This document shows positions 30,815 through 39,610 of a stretch of DNA of 64,000 bases, in pieces. The notes under the pieces are model-generated. The model worked only from the letters and a program-made list of their open reading frames with translations. It was not told the origin of the DNA and did not search any database. Position numbers and translations under genes: made by a program. Every line of letters starts with the position of its first letter. Positions within the stretch are counted from its first letter, which is position 1. The DNA is from Meiothermus sp. Pnk-1. GTDB taxonomy: Bacteria > Deinococcota > Deinococci > Deinococcales > Thermaceae. The stretch lies in NCBI RefSeq assembly GCF_003226535.1, contig NZ_QKOB01000010.1, forward strand, positions 62,001 to 126,000. Direction: 5' to 3'.

Positions 30815-32062
30815 ATGAACAACCAGATCAGAAGGTGGGTTGTCGGAGCCATTGGGCTGCTGGGACTGGCCTGGGCCCAGAACGTCACCATCACCTACTG
30901 GCAGTACGACTTCAAAAGCAAGGTAGAAGCCGTAGACGAGCTCATTAAGCGCTTCCAGGCGGCCAACCCGGGTATCAAGGTGATACATCAGACCTTCCCC
31001 TACGACGCCTACCAGCAGAAAGTGGCTTCGGCGGTTCCTGCTGGGCAAGGCCCGGATGTGGTGAACCTCTATTACGGTTGGGTGCCGACTTGGGTCAAGG
31101 CGGGGTATTTGCAACCCCTGCCCGATAGTCTGGCCAAGGCCGTGGACAGCGACTTTATCTCAATGGTTCAGGCGGCCAAGGTAAACGGCAAACTCTACGG
31201 GGTACCTACCGCGGTACGTTCGTTGGCCCTGTTTTATAACAAGGACCTCTTCAAGGCGGCGGGGATCAGCGCCCCACCCAAGACCTGGTCGGAGTTTCTC
31301 GAGGACGGCAAGAAGCTTACCGTTAAGCAGGGAGATCGCTACGTTCAGATCGGCTACGGCATCGCTCCCGACGGCCAGGACCACCACTTGGTGCGGGAGG
31401 TGTTGCTGCGGCAGTTAGGCGGGCGGCCCTACTCCGATGACGTCAAGAAGGTCACTTACAACACCCCCGAGGGGGTCAAAGCCCTCACCCTGTATACTGA
31501 CTGGGTCAAGCAGGCGGGGATCGGGGTGCCCAACTTCTTCCCGGGCAACAACGGCTACCGCGATGGCTTTATCGCCGGGAAGATCGGGATGATCATTGAC
31601 GGTTCCTTTGCTATTGGCACCATCAGCAGCGGGGCCAGGTTCAACTGGGGGGTGGCTGAACTCCCCACCGAGCGCCCCGGAGCCCGCAAGGCCAACTTTG
31701 GCTCGTTCTGGCTGCACGGGTTAACCCCCCAGGCCACCGGCGAGAAACGCGAGGCGGCGATCAAGTTCTTGCAGTTCCTCACCTCCGAGGAAACCCAGCG
31801 CTACTGGCTCGAGAAGGTGGGCGAACTTCCGGCGCGCAAGTCGCTCATCAAAGATCCCAAGCTCTCCTTGAACCCCGTTTACGGCCCCTTTGTGCTCTCG
31901 CTGGCCTACGCCAAGGCCACCCCTTTTGTAGATGAAGCCGCTCAGCGCAAAGTGATGGTGGACGCCATCAATCGGGTCCTGCTGCAAAACGTCAACCCCG
32001 CCGATTCGCTCAAGCAGGCCGCCGCGGAAGAGCAAAAGGTGCTGGACGAATTCTGGAAGTAG
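30815..32062 (+). CDS. Sugar ABC transporter substrate-binding protein
   Basis: The 415-residue protein opens with a signal peptide (MNNQIRRWVVGAIGLLGLAWAQ) cleaved after AWA, and the mature start NVTITYWQYDFKSKVEAVDELIKRFQAANPGIKVIHQT is typical of family 1 carbohydrate-binding proteins. There is no lipobox cysteine, so it is a soluble periplasmic protein. It leads an operon with two permeases and no ATPase. The sugar is not predictable from sequence. Confidence 0.92.
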   Translation: MNNQIRRWVVGAIGLLGLAWAQNVTITYWQYDFKSKVEAVDELIKRFQAANPGIKVIHQTFPYDAYQQKVASAVPAGQGPDVVNLYYGWVPTWVKAGYLQPLPDSLAKAVDSDFISMVQAAKVNGKLYGVPTAVRSLALFYNKDLFKAAGISAPPKTWSEFLEDGKKLTVKQGDRYVQIGYGIAPDGQDHHLVREVLLRQLGGRPYSDDVKKVTYNTPEGVKALTLYTDWVKQAGIGVPNFFPGNNGYRDGFIAGKIGMIIDGSFAIGTISSGARFNWGVAELPTERPGARKANFGSFWLHGLTPQATGEKREAAIKFLQFLTSEETQRYWLEKVGELPARKSLIKDPKLSLNPVYGPFVLSLAYAKATPFVDEAAQRKVMVDAINRVLLQNVNPADSLKQAAAEEQKVLDEFWK

Positions 32063-32098
32063 AACCCCTGCCAGAGCGCCCCTTTTGGGTTTGATGCT

Positions 32099-32989
32099 AT
32101 GCGCCTATCCCTCGCCCGCCGCGAGGCCCTCTGGGCCTTCGCCTTCTTGCTGCTTCCGCTGGCTTTCTTCTTGTTGGTCCGCCTCTGGCCCGCGTTCCAG
32201 GCTTTGTGGTTGTCGCTGTATGAGTGGAACGCGGACCCGGCCAAGCGCGCGTTCGTGGGGCTCGAGCATTACCAGCAGATGCTGGGCGACAAGCTGTTGC
32301 GCAAAGCGTTGCTCAACACGTTGCTCTATACCTTGGTCGGAGTCCCCGCCCAGCTCGTACTGGGGTTGGGGGTAGCGCTGCTCCTCAATGCGGTGGAGCG
32401 CTTTCGCGACCTGTTTCGAGCGATCTATTTTGCCCCCTACATCACCCCCGCGGTGGCGGTAGCTTGGGTGTTTAGCTGGATGCTCTCGCCCAATTTCGGC
32501 ATCGTCAACGAGGTGTTGCGGCTGCTGGGGTTGCCCGCTCAACCCTTTTTGCAAAGCCCCGGGCAAGCCCTCCTCACCGTAACGGCGGTGGTCGTCTGGC
32601 AGAACTTGGGCTTTCAAGGGGTGCTCTTTCTGGCGGGGTTGCAGAACATTCCCCGCGAATACTACGAAGCCGCGCGCATTGACGGGGCGGGTAGCTGGGC
32701 CTTATTCCGCCACATCACCTTGCCCTTGCTGAACCCGGTGATAGTCTTCTCGGCAGTGATCGGTACCATCGGCTTCTTGCAGCTTTTCACCCAGGTGGTG
32801 AACCTCAACTTCACCGATCAGGGTGGCCCGCTAAGCTCTACGCTGGCGCTGGCCCTCTACATCTACCAGCAGGCCTTCAGCCGCTTTGAGCTAGGCTACG
32901 CGGCAGCCATTACCGTGCTGCTTTTCGTGATCATTCTGCTGATCACGTTGGTGCAGTTGCGGTTGCTTTCGAGGCGGGTGGAATACTGA
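32099..32989 (+). CDS. Sugar ABC transporter permease, MalF type
   Basis: The 296-residue protein has six predicted membrane helices and the EAA loop that docks the ATPase: YYEAARIDGAGSWALFRHITLPLLNPV. It follows the binding-protein gene by 36 bases. There is no extra N-terminal domain as in enteric MalF. It pairs with the next permease to form the transmembrane channel. Confidence 0.93.
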   Translation: MRLSLARREALWAFAFLLLPLAFFLLVRLWPAFQALWLSLYEWNADPAKRAFVGLEHYQQMLGDKLLRKALLNTLLYTLVGVPAQLVLGLGVALLLNAVERFRDLFRAIYFAPYITPAVAVAWVFSWMLSPNFGIVNEVLRLLGLPAQPFLQSPGQALLTVTAVVVWQNLGFQGVLFLAGLQNIPREYYEAARIDGAGSWALFRHITLPLLNPVIVFSAVIGTIGFLQLFTQVVNLNFTDQGGPLSSTLALALYIYQQAFSRFELGYAAAITVLLFVIILLITLVQLRLLSRRVEY

Positions 32990-33133
32990 TATGCCTACCC
33001 GAGACCTTCTGCTACGGGCATACCTAAACTCCTCTGTTGGACGTGCTTCCCTGGTTGCCGCGGGGCTCCAACGGAAAAAACGGAGCGAGTGGCCGTTTGG
33101 CGTAAGACCCACGACGCACCCCGAGGAACGTGC

Positions 33134-33946
33134 ATGAAACGCTGGCCCACCCTCCTTGCCTACGCCGTGCTCCTCCTGGGTAGCTTGGCGATGGCCTTTC
33201 CCTTTGTGTGGATGCTCTTTACCTCGCTCAAGCCCTTCCAGGAGATCTTCAGTCTTTGGCTTTTACCTCAGCACCCTACCCTCGACAACTACCGCCAGGT
33301 CCTCCTCCAAACCCAGTTCCCTCGCTGGTTCTTCAATAGCCTGGTGGTAGCGGTTATCACCACGCTCTCGGTCTTGTTCTTCGACTCCTTGGTAGGGTAC
33401 ACGCTGGCTAAACTGCGCTTCCCCGGCAAGGGGGTCATCTTCGTGCTGATCCTCTCGACCCTCATGATTCCCACCGAGATGCTCGTCATCCCCTGGTACG
33501 TGATGAGCGCGGAGAACGGCTGGGTCAACACCTACTGGGGGCTTTTGTTTCCCGGATTGATGAGCGCTTTTGGGGTGTTCTTGCTGCGGCAGTTTTTCCA
33601 AACCCTGCCCAGTGACCTCCTCGACGCTGGGCGCATCGACGGCCTAAGCGAGTTCGGGGTGTTCTGGCGGGTAGCCTTTCCTTTGGTTCGGCCCGCCCTG
33701 GCCGCGCTGGGAATCTTCACCTTTTTAGGCAACTGGAATTCCTTTTTGTGGCCCTTGGTGATCGTACAGACCGCCGAGATGCGCACCTTGCCGGTGGGGG
33801 TAGCCCTTTTCTCCGGCGAGGCAGGAACCGCTTGGAACTTGATCATGGCGGCCAGCAGCCTGGCCGTGTTGCCGGTGCTGTTGGTCTTTCTCTTTTTCCA
33901 GCGCCAGATCATCGAGGGGGTGGTGTTGACCGGGGTCAAGGGGTGA
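33134..33946 (+). CDS. Sugar ABC transporter permease, MalG type
   Basis: The 270-residue protein starts MKRWPTLLAYAVLLLGSLAMAFPFVWMLFTSLKP and has six helices, with the EAA loop LLDAGRIDGLSEFGVFWRVAFPLVRPAL and the usual ending QRQIIEGVVLTGVKG. The ATG at 33134 follows GAGGA; an in-frame start at 33089 has no site. A 144-base gap separates it from the MalF-type gene, containing a fragment of the GCGTAAGAC repeat family, so a small element may have entered the operon. Confidence 0.92.
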   Translation: MKRWPTLLAYAVLLLGSLAMAFPFVWMLFTSLKPFQEIFSLWLLPQHPTLDNYRQVLLQTQFPRWFFNSLVVAVITTLSVLFFDSLVGYTLAKLRFPGKGVIFVLILSTLMIPTEMLVIPWYVMSAENGWVNTYWGLLFPGLMSAFGVFLLRQFFQTLPSDLLDAGRIDGLSEFGVFWRVAFPLVRPALAALGIFTFLGNWNSFLWPLVIVQTAEMRTLPVGVALFSGEAGTAWNLIMAASSLAVLPVLLVFLFFQRQIIEGVVLTGVKG

Positions 33947-33984
33947 GCTTGTGTCTTCCTCCTCGAACCGAGTACCCTACCGCT

Positions 33985-35427
33985 ATGTCCCGCTGGCACG
34001 CCGTTTACCGCCGTTGGGTGCTGGGCCGCCACTACCGTTTCGCCCGGGAGCACCTGGTTCCCTATTTCTTCGACGCGCTCACCGCTTATTCGCTGGGGCT
34101 TGCGGCCATCGGGGTGCCGCGCGCTGCCGAAGCGGCCAAGGCGCTCGCCGAGCTACGCAAGCATCCCTTGCCGAGCTTTAACGGCCTGGTGGAGGACGTC
34201 TTTTTCGCCATTGACCAGCAGCTCACCGAGCACTGGGGGCTCGAGGTCGCGGGGACGCTGCGCCGGGGCCTCTCCCGCAACGACCTTGACCTGACCGTCT
34301 TCCGGGCATTCGCCCGGGATCGGGCTTTGCTGGTGCTGGGCGACCTGCTGGCCCTGCGGCGGAGGATGCTGCTCTTGGCCGACGAGCACCGCGAAACTTT
34401 GATGGTGGCCTACACCCACCACCGCCCGGCCCAGCCCACCACCTTGGGCCACTACCTTTTGGGGTTAGAGAACCTCCTCTCGCGCGACACCCGGCGGCTA
34501 TGGGCGGCCATCCAGACCACCAACGCCTCGCCGCTGGGGGCGAGTTCGCTGGCGGGAAGCCCCTACCGGGTAGACCGAGAGGCGATGGCCCGGCTGTTGG
34601 GCTTTGGCAAGGTGGTGGAGAACACCTACGACGCGGTAGCCGCAGGGGACTGGGCCCTCGAGCTGGCCCAGGCTCTGGCTGCTTTGGGGGCGAGCCTCTC
34701 CCGCATGGCCCGTGACTTGCTGTTTTGGGCCGAGCGCGAAGCCTTTGTAGTGGGGGAGCGGGTGGCGCAGGGCTCGTCCATCATGCCGCAAAAGCACAAC
34801 CCGGTGATCCTCGAGCACGTGCGGGCCCTGGTGGCTGAACTCCTGGGAGGGCCCCAGATCCTCCTGGCCCTCAACCACAACACCGCCTATGGCGACCTCA
34901 ACGACCACAGCACCGGCGTGCTGGAGCCCCTCGAGCGCCTATTCCATCTCGCCCAGGGGGCGCTCGAGCTCTCGCGGGTGGCGCTCGAGGAGAGCCGCTT
35001 TGTTCCTGAGCGGATAGCAGAGGGGTTGGCGGACAGGAGCGTGGTGGCCTCAGAGTTGGTGGATGTGCTGGTCGCGGAGGGGTATCTGCCCCTAGGTGAA
35101 GCCTATGCCCGGGTCAAGAGGATGCTCGCGGGTTTGGCCGGAGAGGGGCGTACCCTGGACCAGCTGGGCGAAGCTGACCTAGCGGCCTATTTGGGCTTTG
35201 GCGACCCGGATTTGCTGGCGGCGCTCGAGCCCCGCCGCTTTGTCGAGCGGCGCCGGGTTCAGGGCGGGGCTGCCCCCGGGGCCCAGATCGCCCACCAGCG
35301 CCAGGCTCGAGGGCGCCTCACCCAAGATCGCCGCACCTACAACGCCCTGCGGCTAGCGATCCGCCAGGCCCGCCGGTTGCTGAGCGAGCCGGAAGCGGTG
35401 CTTACAGCCGGCAAGATGGCTCTTTAG
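33985..35427 (+). CDS. ArgH-family lyase (argininosuccinate lyase-like)
   Basis: The 480-residue protein belongs to the fumarase/aspartase superfamily, as shown by GSSIMPQKHNPVILEH and, as in argininosuccinate lyase, by LSRNDLD, THHRPAQPTTLGHYLL and NASPLGASSLAGSPYRVDR. The C-terminal 50 residues are arginine-rich. It begins 38 bases after the permease gene, but TACCCT lies six bases before its ATG (with TTGTGT 18 bases further up), so it may be made from its own leaderless message. It could be the cell's argininosuccinate lyase or act on a related N-substituted amino acid imported nearby. Confidence 0.85.
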   Translation: MSRWHAVYRRWVLGRHYRFAREHLVPYFFDALTAYSLGLAAIGVPRAAEAAKALAELRKHPLPSFNGLVEDVFFAIDQQLTEHWGLEVAGTLRRGLSRNDLDLTVFRAFARDRALLVLGDLLALRRRMLLLADEHRETLMVAYTHHRPAQPTTLGHYLLGLENLLSRDTRRLWAAIQTTNASPLGASSLAGSPYRVDREAMARLLGFGKVVENTYDAVAAGDWALELAQALAALGASLSRMARDLLFWAEREAFVVGERVAQGSSIMPQKHNPVILEHVRALVAELLGGPQILLALNHNTAYGDLNDHSTGVLEPLERLFHLAQGALELSRVALEESRFVPERIAEGLADRSVVASELVDVLVAEGYLPLGEAYARVKRMLAGLAGEGRTLDQLGEADLAAYLGFGDPDLLAALEPRRFVERRRVQGGAAPGAQIAHQRQARGRLTQDRRTYNALRLAIRQARRLLSEPEAVLTAGKMAL

Positions 35428-35508
35428 GGGCAACACCGGCGTAGGGGAATAATCCGCCGCGTCCTAGTACGTCCTACGTCATACGTCGAACGAAGGGAAT
35501 CTACCCCC

Positions 35509-35683
35509 AGGTGTACCGGCCCTGCCGGTCCCGACAGGGAATCTACCCCAGGTGTACGGGCACCGCCCGTCCCGAAGGGAATCTACCCCCGCGTTTAGCG
35601 TCCCTGCCGGTCCCGACAGGGAATCTACCCCAGGTGTACGGGCACCGCCCGTCCCGAAGGGAATCTACCCCCGCGTTTAGCGT
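35509..35683. repeat. Repeat island B: double-hairpin units with a perfect 82-bp tandem duplication
   Basis: Units at 35509-35549 (stem CCGGCCCTGCCGG) and 35550-35590 (stem ACGGGCACCGCCCGT) are followed by GCGTTTAGCGT. The block 35520-35601 is then repeated base for base at 35602-35683. A lone half unit (GAAGGGAATCTACCCCC) precedes the first unit at 35492-35508. The stretch 35428-35839 contains no gene I can support. Confidence 0.88.
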
Positions 35684-35800
35684 AAGACGTACGACGTAAG
35701 CCGCGTTTAGCGTTTTGCGTACGACGTACGACGTATGACCTAAGTCGCGTTTAGCGTCTGGCGTTTTGCGTATTGCGTACGACGTACAGCGTACGACATC
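35684..35800. repeat. GCGTTTAGCGT / GACGTACGACGTA degenerate tract, island B
   Basis: The same tract as in islands A and C follows the double-hairpin units, with several TACGACG words, GCGTTTTGCGTATTGCGTA and GTATGACCTAAGTC, which is also found in island A. Confidence 0.75.
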
Positions 35801-35839
35801 AGTAAAACCCAATGTCCCACCAATCAACTTACCAGCGCA

Positions 35840-36601
35840 CTAGCGGTTTGAGGGTACGAGTTCGATCTCGAATAGCCTGGGCCAGAGCTTGCCGGTGACG
35901 AATAGCCGGTCGGTAGCGGGGTCGTAGGCGATCCCGTTGAGCACGTCGGCACCGGGGTTAAGCAGCACCAGGTTGGTGAGGTCCACCACCCCCTCGACCC
36001 GACCGTTTTGGGGGTCGATGATCACGATCTGGGGGGTCTGCCAGACGTTGGCGTAGATCTTGCCCTTCACGTACTCGAGCTCGTTGAGCATCGGGAGGGG
36101 TTGCCCGTTCAGGGTGACGAGGAGGGTGCGCTCGACCTTGAGGGTTTTGGGGTCGAGAAAATATAGCTTGGCGCTTCCGTCGCTCAGGATGAGCTGTTTG
36201 CCGTCGTGGGTGAGCCCCCAGCCCTCGGTGGTGTAGTTCCAGGTGCGTTGTAGCGCAAACGTTTGGGGGTCGTAGATGAAGCCTACCTGGTTCTTCCAGG
36301 TGAGCTGGTAGAGGTGCCCATCCAGTAAGGTGATGCCCTCGCCAAAATACTGTGGCCCCAAAGCTTTGCGCTGCACCACCTTGCCGCTTTGCAGCTCGAC
36401 TTTGCGCAGCTCGGATCGCCCCTCGAGCCCAGTCCCTTCGTACAGGAAGCCGTCGTGGAAGATCAGCCCTTGGGTGAAGGCTTGAGGGTCGTGGGGGAAG
36501 GTGTGGACCACCCGGAAGGTGTAGGTTTGCACGGCTTTAGGGGAGCTCTGCTGGCCACAGGCTAGGCTCAGCAGCACCAGCAGGAGGGCTAGAGCGCGCA
36601 T
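35840..36601 (-). CDS. Glutaminyl-peptide cyclotransferase (glutamine cyclase), lipoprotein
   Basis: The 253-residue protein begins MRALALLLVLLSLACGQQSSP, with a lipobox LSLAC, so it is a membrane-anchored exported lipoprotein. The rest is a five-bladed propeller of the plant-type glutaminyl cyclase family: VVHTFPHDPQAFTQGLIFHDGFLYEGTGLEGRSELRKVEL, WGLTHDGKQLILSDGSAKLYFLDP, and LNELEYVKGKIYANVW. Such enzymes close N-terminal Gln to pyroglutamate. The ATG at 36601 follows TATCGT by six bases, supporting a leaderless start rather than the ATG at 36625. Confidence 0.9.
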   Translation of the reverse strand: MRALALLLVLLSLACGQQSSPKAVQTYTFRVVHTFPHDPQAFTQGLIFHDGFLYEGTGLEGRSELRKVELQSGKVVQRKALGPQYFGEGITLLDGHLYQLTWKNQVGFIYDPQTFALQRTWNYTTEGWGLTHDGKQLILSDGSAKLYFLDPKTLKVERTLLVTLNGQPLPMLNELEYVKGKIYANVWQTPQIVIIDPQNGRVEGVVDLTNLVLLNPGADVLNGIAYDPATDRLFVTGKLWPRLFEIELVPSNR

Positions 36602-36628
36602 GTGCTTACGATACGGCCTCTGCATGGC

Positions 36629-37252
<624 letters not shown>

Positions 37253-37265
37253 TCATCGATAGGCG

Positions 37266-38042
37266 TTACAGGCCGGTAGGGTGCTCGATAAAAACCCAAG
37301 GCAGGCCGAACTCTTGTTCGATCCGCTCCGCCAGAGCCTTCACGCCGAAGGTCTCGGTATCGTAGTGCCCGGCGTAGATGGCGTTCATGCCGCGCTCGAA
37401 AGTCTCGTGAAAGTTCTGGTGCTTGGGCTCCCCGGTGATGAGCAGCTCCGCCCCCCGGGAGTGAGCCGCGCCGATGAGGTCGGACCCGCTCCCCGAGACC
37501 ACCGCCACCCGGCTTACCTCGCTGGGACCCCCCTGGTGGATCAGGCACTGGTTGGCGATGAGGTTGCCAAACTCGTCCGGCGTGGCGGTGATCCGGCCCA
37601 TCTCGCTGGCTAGATCGGCGATGGACCGTGCCTGCGGCAGCCGCCCGATATACCCCACCTCGAAGGGTTCGAGATCCACTAGCCCCAGCTTTTGAGCGAT
37701 CACCGCATTGTTGCCCACCTCGGGATGGACATCGAGGGGCAGATGCGAGGCGTAAAGGTTGATGCCACCCCTAAAGAGGGCCTCGAGCCGCCGTTTGTGG
37801 ATCCCCACCACCGGACGTTGCCCCCCCCAGAACAACCCATGGTGAACGATCAGAAAGTCCACCCCTAGCGCTATGGCCTTGCTGATGGTGGCCTGGGCCG
37901 CATCTACGGCGGCTCCGATTTTGGTTACCTGCTCTTTTCCCTCTACCTGGAGCCCATTGAGCGAGGGGTCGCGGTAGAGGGCGCTGATCTCCCGGGTACG
38001 CAGCAGCTCATCCAGCCATGCTACGAGGACGTCGCGGTGCAT
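37266..38042 (-). CDS. Nif3-like dinuclear metal centre hexameric protein
   Basis: The 258-residue protein matches the NIF3/YbgI (GTP cyclohydrolase I type 2-like) family: DPSLNGLQVEG at the N-terminus, FLIVHHGLFWGG with the metal-binding His pair, YASHLPLDVHPEVGNN, and the C-terminal GHYDTETFGVKAL. These form a toroid with two metal ions; the function is uncertain. The ATG at 38042 follows TAGACT by six bases, a leaderless pattern. It precedes tmk. Confidence 0.9.
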   Translation of the reverse strand: MHRDVLVAWLDELLRTREISALYRDPSLNGLQVEGKEQVTKIGAAVDAAQATISKAIALGVDFLIVHHGLFWGGQRPVVGIHKRRLEALFRGGINLYASHLPLDVHPEVGNNAVIAQKLGLVDLEPFEVGYIGRLPQARSIADLASEMGRITATPDEFGNLIANQCLIHQGGPSEVSRVAVVSGSGSDLIGAAHSRGAELLITGEPKHQNFHETFERGMNAIYAGHYDTETFGVKALAERIEQEFGLPWVFIEHPTGL

Positions 38043-38086
38043 GAGGGTAGTCTACCGTCAAACGCCGTGCGAATTTAGGCTCAGTG

Positions 38087-39511
38087 CTATAGCCCTAGGG
38101 CCTTCCGCGCCTCTTCCACTTCATTCCAAGGTAGAACCTCATGGCCGCGCTCGAGCGTCCTTTCGTGTCCCTTGCCCGCCAAGAGGAGGGTGTCCCCCGG
38201 TTCGGCGTGTGCGATGGCCCAGCGGATGGCCTCGCGCCGGTCGGGAATGAGGGCGTACCGCCCCCCTACCGCCTTGGCGGCCTCGGCCATCGTTTGTAGG
38301 ATGGCCTCGAGGTTCTCCGAGCGGTGGTCCTCCTCGGTGAAGACCGCGAAATCGGCGAGTTCCCCCGCCGCCTGCCCGATCCCTGTGCGGCGCTCGGCCC
38401 CGCGTTCCCCAGCGGCCCCTACCACGATCACCAGCCGCCCCCGGGTGGTGGGGCGCAGGGTCTCGAGGGCCGCCCGCACGCTGGAGGCGGTGTGGGCGAA
38501 GTCCACGATGACCCGAAAAGGTGTAGCCTGTACGATCTGCATTCGCCCCGGAACCCCGGGGAAGAACTCGAGCCCGGCCTGCAACTCAGGGATCTTCACC
38601 TCCAGCCTGGCGGCAGCGGCCATCGCGGCCAGGGCGTTCAGGGCGTTGAACTTACCGATCATGGGTAGGCTCACCTTGAACACGCCCAGGGGGGATCTGA
38701 CCCGAAAATGTAGCCCCGCTGCAGTCTCGAGCAGATCCTCGGCCTGCCAGTCGCCGCCCGTGCCGTAGCTCCAGTGCGCCAGGCCGGGAAGCTGGGGATA
38801 GTAGGGATCCTCGCGATTTAGGACGCCAAACCGCGAGCGCCGCAGCAGGGTCTGCTTGGCGGCGAAGTAGCGCTCCATGCTGCCGTGGAAGTCCAGGTGG
38901 TCGGGGGAGAGGTTGGTCCAAACCCCCACCTCGTACCCGAGGCCGCGCACCCGCTCCAGCACCAAGGCGTGGCTGCTGACCTCGAGCACCGCCCGCTTGC
39001 AGCCCGCCGCTACGAACCGGGCCAGCATCTCCTGCACCTGAGGGGCTTCCGGGGTAGTGAAGTGGCCGCGCAGGAAGAGTTCCTCCTCGCCGATCCTCAC
39101 CCCCACCGTGGAGATCCTTCCCGCCGGAGGGGAGGCGAACTGGAGCAGGTGGTGGGTGAGTACGGTGACGGTGGTCTTGCCCTTGGTGCCGGTGACGCCG
39201 ACCAACTGTAGCTTCTTTGCCGGATACTCCCAAAAAGCTGCCGAGAGGTCGGCCAGGGCTTGGCGGGCATCGGCGACCTTGAGGTAGGGGACGGGCAGCT
39301 TTAGGTCCTGGGTCCCCACGATGCCCACCGCGCCTCGCGCGATGGCCTCGGGGATAAAGTCATGACCGTTCAGGGGAGGACGGTTGGCCGATGGGAGGCC
39401 CTCGATGGCGACGAAGACAAAACCTGGCTCGACGAGCCTCGAGTCGTGGGTGACCCCGCTCACCGGGGTTGTGGGGTAGCCGGGGCCGAAGAGGACATCC
39501 AGGTATGGCAC
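38087..39511 (-). CDS. murE: UDP-MurNAc-tripeptide synthetase MurE
   Basis: MurE adds the third amino acid to the peptidoglycan precursor. The protein (about 474 residues) has the ATP motif GVTGTKGKTTVT, the TTPE and SSHALVLERV region, and the late FTEEDHRSENLEAIL. Meso-DAP-adding MurE proteins carry DNPR at that place; it is missing, which fits the ornithine-type wall of Thermus relatives. A TATGAT box (39524-39519) contains the ATG at 39523; the GTG at 39511 lies seven bases beyond it, so I start there. The ATG at 39523 would add four residues. Confidence 0.93.
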   Translation of the reverse strand: MPYLDVLFGPGYPTTPVSGVTHDSRLVEPGFVFVAIEGLPSANRPPLNGHDFIPEAIARGAVGIVGTQDLKLPVPYLKVADARQALADLSAAFWEYPAKKLQLVGVTGTKGKTTVTVLTHHLLQFASPPAGRISTVGVRIGEEELFLRGHFTTPEAPQVQEMLARFVAAGCKRAVLEVSSHALVLERVRGLGYEVGVWTNLSPDHLDFHGSMERYFAAKQTLLRRSRFGVLNREDPYYPQLPGLAHWSYGTGGDWQAEDLLETAAGLHFRVRSPLGVFKVSLPMIGKFNALNALAAMAAAARLEVKIPELQAGLEFFPGVPGRMQIVQATPFRVIVDFAHTASSVRAALETLRPTTRGRLVIVVGAAGERGAERRTGIGQAAGELADFAVFTEEDHRSENLEAILQTMAEAAKAVGGRYALIPDRREAIRWAIAHAEPGDTLLLAGKGHERTLERGHEVLPWNEVEEARKALGL

Positions 39512-39610
39512 AGGGGATATCATAGGGCACCGCACAACGCAAGACGCGGTGGATCGGGTTGCAGCCCGGTTCGCAGTTGCGTGTCGGCAGCGGTAATATG
39601 GTATTTGTTC

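Noticed and set aside
33748-33984. 79-codon extension of the ArgH-like protein
   Set aside because: It overlaps the permease gene in another frame; family N-terminus and a -10 box support the ATG at 33985.
35511-35699. Small ORFs in the repeat islands
   Set aside because: They are translations of the double-hairpin units and have no ribosome site or protein-like composition.
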